Notes under the pieces: generated by a model
The model's database searches: none
Told to the model about the DNA's origin: nothing
Seen by the model: the letters and a program-made list of their open reading frames with translations, nothing else
Translations under genes and position numbers: made by a program
Assembly: GCA_036004445.1 (NCBI GenBank)
Contig: DASYRL010000026.1
Coordinates: 1-34,641, forward strand
DNA from: DASXUC01 sp036004445
GTDB taxonomy: Bacteria; Sysuimicrobiota; Sysuimicrobiia; Sysuimicrobiales; Kaftiobacteriaceae
Direction: 5' to 3'
DNA: 34,641 bases
Part shown: positions 31,368-34,641 of the stretch, piece after piece
Layout: each line of letters begins with the position of its first letter
Numbering within the stretch: the first letter of the stretch is position 1

Positions 31368-31433
31368 TCAGAACCAGGCCCCGCGCCGGGATGGGCAGAA
31401 TGCGTCGCAGACCTTTGCGCAGCGGACCTGCAT
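31368..31433 (-). CDS. Putative cysteine-rich leader peptide of rsgA
   Basis: A 21-codon ORF (MQVRCAKVCDAFC...WF, TGA stop) starts at ATG 31433, 8 bases after a perfect AGGAGG. It has cysteines at 5, 9 and 13. A competing 25-codon ORF in another frame (ATG 31440 to stop at 31363, ending ARGLVLI) has the same site only one base away. It precedes the leader terminator, as leader peptides do. No family known; coding status rests on the start signal and context only. Confidence 0.35.
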   Translation of the reverse strand: MQVRCAKVCDAFCPSRRGAWF

Positions 31434-31456
31434 CGCCCATCCCTCCTTTCAAATTC

Positions 31457-31483
31457 GGGAACAGAGAACGGGGAACAGGGAAC
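31457..31483. repeat. GGGAACA heptad repeat in the rsgA leader
   Basis: GGGAACA-GAGAACG-GGGAACA-GGGAAC, four degenerate heptads. The matching tract at 31561-31588 is in the opposite orientation, so the pair forms a long imperfect inverted repeat flanking the rsgA promoter. Confidence 0.65.
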
Positions 31484-31506
31484 TGCTCCCCGGCCCATCG
31501 ATGCAC

Positions 31507-31536
31507 AGGATAACACCCTGGACGGACAATGGACAA
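31507..31536 (-). promoter_or_regulatory. Probable promoter of the rsgA leader
   Basis: On the minus strand TTGTCC (31531-31536) and TATCCT (31507-31512) are separated by 18 bases, each a four-of-six match to sigma-70 boxes. Transcription would start near 31500, giving a leader of about 225 bases that includes the heptads, small ORF and terminator. Confidence 0.4.
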
Positions 31537-31548
31537 GCCATCAGAACC

Positions 31549-33372
31549 CTAGGTCTGGACTGTTCCCGGCTCCCTGTTCCCTGTTCCCGTCAGTTGCAAC
31601 AGCCGGAGGCCGATGGCCGTCATCGCCAGCGCAAGGACGACCCGCAGCAGCGTGAACTGGCCGTACGAGATGCCCATGAACACGTACCAGAGGATGTACG
31701 GACCGATCCGCTGGATGGCAGCGTACTGCACAAGCAATGCGACGATGACGAGAAAGCCCGCCAGCACGGCGAGTACCGCCCCGATCCGTGCCGGCCACGA
31801 CCGGGCGGGTTCCACCCAAATCCACAGGAGCGCCGGGAGCATGAGAAACGTGACCGCGCCGAACGGGTTGTCGACAAACGTGACTGCCGCGACCAGCAGC
31901 AGACCCGCCAATGCTACGCTGATGCGCTGGGTACGCGACCTCCACGTTGCTGCGCTCCTCGGCGCGGGGGGCGGATCCTCCGGCCGCCGGCCTCGAACGA
32001 TGCGGTGGAGCACCCACCAGACGGCCGCCAGCACCGCAAACGACAGTATGACCGGCGCCCAGTACACGGTGGTCAGCGCGGGGTGCCGCGAAGTCGCCGG
32101 ATACAGCTCCCACAGCGGCATCAATCCCAGGTACGGCATGACTTTCACGGCCGCAAGCCAGGCCAGCAGCGCACCGAAAACGACGCCTGACTCCCGCGCC
32201 TCCCCGCGCAGCCCTGCACCATACGGTGCCGGGCGCAGCGCATCCCGCCACGGCGTGGCCCGGCGCACGCGAAACACCACGGCCGCCAGCAGCGGCAGGA
32301 AGACTGCGAACTGCACCAGCAGGAGCGGAGGAGCCGCCACGGTGCGATCGGAGCCCAGGCGCAGATAGAAGTCCGGCTCCCGGGGCACGACCGGCATGGC
32401 GTCGATCGTGCGGACGACGCGCTCCATGACGCGGCCGTACCGTTCGAGCGACTCCGGCCGCATTTTGTCAACCGTGTCGCCGGGCTTGTGGTAGATGGCT
32501 TCCTGCGCCTCGCGGTCGGTCGAGTGGCCGGCCAAATCGACCGACGGGATCCCGGCGCCGAGGAACGGACCCTGATCGGTTGCCGAGACGAGGATGGACC
32601 GCGCCAGCCACTCGAACAACGGGGGGTCCTCTTCGACGGCAAGGCCTTCATGCTGAGCCGCGGCGGCGGGGAGCACCCTCAGCCACATCGGGGCGAATCC
32701 CCGGAACTGGCCGATGCTAACGATGCTGATCGCGTGCAGGTCGTAGGCGTCGAGGTCCTCGATCGACAGGCTGGCCACGATCTGCCGGCGCTGCGGGTAG
32801 GTGCGGGCGAATTGCAGGGCGCCCAGCATACCCCACTCTTCGCCGTCGGGGAAGAAGAAGATGAATGTCCGGCGGTGCGGCGTGCTGTGGATGAGACGCG
32901 CGAGCTCGAGCACCACCCCGACGTGCGCCGCGGTGTCGCTGGCCGCCTGATAACTGGTCGGGGCCATGTCGTAATTGCCCAGCGGCACGACCAACTCGTC
33001 CGGAAGCTCGACGCCCCGGCTGATGCCCCAGACGTTCTCCAGATGCACCCGCCCCAGGTCGCCGAGGGTTGCCTCGAACGTCTCGCGATGGACTTCCAGC
33101 CCGATGGTCCGCAGGGTCTCGGCCAACCAGTCCGCCGACGCTCTGCGGTCCGCCGTGCCCGACCACCGGCGGGGGAAGTGCACGGCCAGGGTGACCATGT
33201 CCGACCAGGCCCGCTCAACCTGGAACTGCGGAGCGCCGTCCCACATCGCGGGCGCGGTGTAGGGGCGGCCGAATGACGGGATCATCACCAAGCCGCCGAG
33301 CGCCAGGAGGGTCAGCAGCAGCACGACACCACGATCGCGCCAGCGCATGACGGGACTCGGCTTCGTCGCCAC
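31549..33372 (-). CDS. M28-like membrane metallopeptidase homologue
   Basis: 607 residues from GTG 33372 with GGGAGAA 5 bases upstream; an ATG at codon 9 lacks a site. A signal-anchor helix (GVVLLLTLLALGGLVMIPSF) is followed by an M28 peptidase domain (about 55-335): LGNYDMAPTSYQAASDTAAHVGVVLELAR, FFPDGEEWGMLGA, IEDLDAYDL and the late His in IYHKPGDT. The first zinc ligand, usually His in AHYDS, is Asn133. Asp146 and Glu178-179 are present. About seven membrane helices follow (about 365-600), a layout like ERMP1/Fxna-type M28 membrane peptidases. The last codons (TGTGNREPGTVQT) run into a heptad repeat. Activity is uncertain. Confidence 0.82.
   Translation of the reverse strand: MATKPSPVMRWRDRGVVLLLTLLALGGLVMIPSFGRPYTAPAMWDGAPQFQVERAWSDMVTLAVHFPRRWSGTADRRASADWLAETLRTIGLEVHRETFEATLGDLGRVHLENVWGISRGVELPDELVVPLGNYDMAPTSYQAASDTAAHVGVVLELARLIHSTPHRRTFIFFFPDGEEWGMLGALQFARTYPQRRQIVASLSIEDLDAYDLHAISIVSIGQFRGFAPMWLRVLPAAAAQHEGLAVEEDPPLFEWLARSILVSATDQGPFLGAGIPSVDLAGHSTDREAQEAIYHKPGDTVDKMRPESLERYGRVMERVVRTIDAMPVVPREPDFYLRLGSDRTVAAPPLLLVQFAVFLPLLAAVVFRVRRATPWRDALRPAPYGAGLRGEARESGVVFGALLAWLAAVKVMPYLGLMPLWELYPATSRHPALTTVYWAPVILSFAVLAAVWWVLHRIVRGRRPEDPPPAPRSAATWRSRTQRISVALAGLLLVAAVTFVDNPFGAVTFLMLPALLWIWVEPARSWPARIGAVLAVLAGFLVIVALLVQYAAIQRIGPYILWYVFMGISYGQFTLLRVVLALAMTAIGLRLLQLTGTGNREPGTVQT
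31561..31588. repeat. GGGAACA heptad repeat overlapping the M28-like gene end
   Basis: TGTTCCC-GGCTCCC-TGTTCCC-TGTTCCC, i.e. four heptads on the minus strand. They encode the last residues of the M28-like protein, so the repeat has been taken into the coding region. Confidence 0.65.
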
Positions 33373-33455
33373 GTCGGTTCTCCCTCTCGATCCGGAGGGG
33401 CGGATGGCCCAGGACGCGAACACTGTGGCCCAACGACCTGCGAGTGGAGGTGGCG

Positions 33456-34052
33456 ATGAGAATCGCGTTGGTGGCGATGGTGTTGGCTGGTGCAGTCCTA
33501 ACCCTGGCAGCGTCCGCGCCCGGCCCGCAACCTCCGGCCGCGACACAGATTACGCTCTACCTGCCGTTCAATCCCGGCGGGCTGAGCATCGGGCTGGCCG
33601 TGACAAAGCGGCTGAGCGGGTCATGCTTCGCCGGATCCGCCGCCAGCAGCGGTCGCTCCGACGCCTGGCGCTGCAGCGCCGGCAACGCGATCCTCGATCC
33701 TTGCTTCCAGGGGTTTCAGCAGGGGAAGACGGTGCTGGCCTGCCCTGACACGCCGTGGTCGGCCAACGTGGTGCTGCTTTCGCTGACCAAAGATCTACCG
33801 CAGCAGGACGCCAACAAAGACACCCTGCCGAAAGGACTGCCGTGGGCGCTTGAGCTTGCAAACGGCATGAAGTGCGAACTGCTGACCGGCGCCACCTGGG
33901 GCGCGGCGGGAATGCGGGCGAACTACGGCTGCGGTGAGAACGCGTACGTCATCGGCGATCCGGACCGGTCCCTGCCGACGTGGCGGGTCTTCTTCCAGGG
34001 ACCGCGGGGGTTTGCCGTCACGCAGATCGGCGTGCGGGTGGCGTGGTACTGA
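33456..34052 (+). CDS. Secreted six-cysteine hypothetical protein
   Basis: 198 residues from ATG 33456, which has GGAGGTG 3 bases upstream; an in-frame GTG at 33444 is too close to that site. Signal peptide MRIALVAMVLAGAVLTLAAS with likely cleavage near Ala19-Ala22. The mature protein has six cysteines (SGSC, WRC, DPC, LAC, MKC, YGC), enough for three disulfides outside the cell. Segments ITLYLPFNPGGL and GLAVTKRLSGSCFAGSAASS...DAWRC are of a type seen in actinobacterial and other exported proteins annotated as hypothetical. I assign no function. Divergent from the M28-like gene and convergent with the FKBP gene. Confidence 0.75.
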   Translation: MRIALVAMVLAGAVLTLAASAPGPQPPAATQITLYLPFNPGGLSIGLAVTKRLSGSCFAGSAASSGRSDAWRCSAGNAILDPCFQGFQQGKTVLACPDTPWSANVVLLSLTKDLPQQDANKDTLPKGLPWALELANGMKCELLTGATWGAAGMRANYGCGENAYVIGDPDRSLPTWRVFFQGPRGFAVTQIGVRVAWY

Positions 34053-34056
34053 TTGA

Positions 34057-34082
34057 GGGAACAGGGAACGGCGAACGGGAAC
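34057..34082. repeat. GGGAACA/G heptad repeat between convergent genes
   Basis: GGGAACA-GGGAACG-GCGAACG-GGAAC fills the 29-base gap between the secreted hypothetical protein and the FKBP gene. Confidence 0.6.
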
Positions 34083-34600
34083 TACCGGATCTTCAGGAGC
34101 TCGACTTCGAAGATCAGCGTGGCGCGCGGGGGAATGACGTCGCCGGCGCCGCGGTCGCCGTAGGCCAGATACGGAGGAATCGTCAGCCGGCGCTTCCCGC
34201 CGACGCGCATCGTGGCGACGCCTTCATCCCATCCCTTGATCACGCGGCCGACGCCGATGGGAAACACAAACGGCTGGGCGCGGTCGAGTGAGCTGTCGAA
34301 CTTGGTGCCGTCTTCCAGCCAGCCCGTGTAGTGCACTTCGATGACGTCGCCGGTCCGCGGGGCCGGACCGTCGCCTTCGAGGACGTCGAGGTACTGAAGC
34401 CCCGAGGGCATCCGCACGCTCCCGTCCTCCAGGATTTCCGGCTCCGCCGGCGCCACGAGGGTCGCCGATGCTACCGGCTGCGGCTGATCGCCGCTCCCGG
34501 GCGCGCGCTTGCCGTGTTTGCGGGCAAGCTTGCGCTGCCGCTCCAGCTGCTTGCGGATCTCCCGCTGTCGCTTCGCTGCGGTATATCGAGGACGCGCCAC
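34082..34600 (-). CDS. FKBP-type peptidyl-prolyl cis-trans isomerase with basic N-terminal extension
   Basis: 172 residues from GTG 34600; a TTG at 34636 is also in frame, and a start beyond the window edge cannot be excluded. The FKBP domain (about 65-172) has GSVRMPSGLQYLDVLEGDG, VEVHYTGWLEDGTKFDSSLDR, PFVFPIGVGRVIKGWDEGVATM and a C-terminal IFEVELLKI. The aromatic pocket residues (Tyr, Phe, Trp in GWDEG) are present, so it should be active. The N-terminal 30 residues (ARPRYTAAKRQREIRKQLERQ) are very basic and helical. No signal peptide, so it is cytoplasmic. Confidence 0.88.
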   Translation of the reverse strand: MARPRYTAAKRQREIRKQLERQRKLARKHGKRAPGSGDQPQPVASATLVAPAEPEILEDGSVRMPSGLQYLDVLEGDGPAPRTGDVIEVHYTGWLEDGTKFDSSLDRAQPFVFPIGVGRVIKGWDEGVATMRVGGKRRLTIPPYLAYGDRGAGDVIPPRATLIFEVELLKIR

Positions 34601-34641
34601 GGGAGTAATCTTCTCATGGAAGTTGACCTGCCACAAGGCCC

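Noticed and set aside
31363..31440. 25-codon leader ORF from ATG 31440 as the main leader peptide
   Set aside because: The AGGAGG is only one base away, too close for normal initiation, whereas the ATG at 31433 has an 8-base spacing; kept only as an alternative.

Overview
The window looks like a chromosomal stretch of a high-GC bacterium with sigma-70-type promoters (TTGACA boxes), AGGAGG ribosome binding sites, frequent GTG/TTG starts and tightly overlapping genes. The his operon has the hisZ plus short-hisG arrangement and is preceded by a TrpR/YerC-type regulator, a pattern common in Firmicutes and related Terrabacteria. A deep-branching, uncultured high-GC lineage of that group (Armatimonadota/Sysuimicrobiota- or Chloroflexota-like) is my best guess. 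I cannot fix the taxon from sequence alone. Several single-base frame breaks suggest a genome with decaying genes or a draft metagenome assembly.

Layout. 1-250 is the start of a CASTOR/POLLUX-type ion channel running off the left edge. 460-1074 holds tRNA-Lys(TTT) followed by two tandem structured elements, each ending in an exact copy of the tRNA 3' end. 1140-1385 is a broken PilT-like ATPase fragment. 1400-9489 (minus strand) is a complete, translationally coupled histidine operon hisZ-G-D-C-B-H-A-F-IE plus a HAD phosphatase that may supply the otherwise missing histidinol-phosphate phosphatase. A TrpR-family regulator (9621-9941) and a promoter with a dyad at its start site lie just upstream.

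10230-16576 carries an SRPBCC protein, a secreted GH64 glucanase, an M23 peptidase, a frame-broken ChaN-like gene, a cupredoxin, a MerR/GyrI-like regulator with a classic 19-bp-spacer promoter, and a class III cyclase with an unrecognised C-terminal domain. 16581-20281 is a five-gene minus-strand operon (DinB, DUF2461, ICMT-like methyltransferase, LigB-like, SUOX-like molybdoenzyme). 20367-26270 carries an acidic protein, a CHR chromate transporter, an AI-2E-family transporter, a CrtC/AttH-like protein, a cold-shock protein, a DUF1232 protein and a methyltransferase. 26279-29683 is a large zinc-ribbon/cyclase/AAA/TPR regulator.

The right end holds an AhpD-like gene with an in-frame TGA exactly at the second catalytic cysteine position, followed by a SECIS-like hairpin (candidate selenoprotein). 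Next come rsgA with an attenuator-like leader (small Cys-rich ORF, mutually exclusive stems, terminator), an M28-like membrane peptidase, a secreted six-cysteine protein and an FKBP prolyl isomerase. Degenerate GGGAACA/G heptad repeats recur at gene ends. The three most interesting signals are the tRNA-Lys hairpin array, the CxxU AhpD protein and the rsgA leader.
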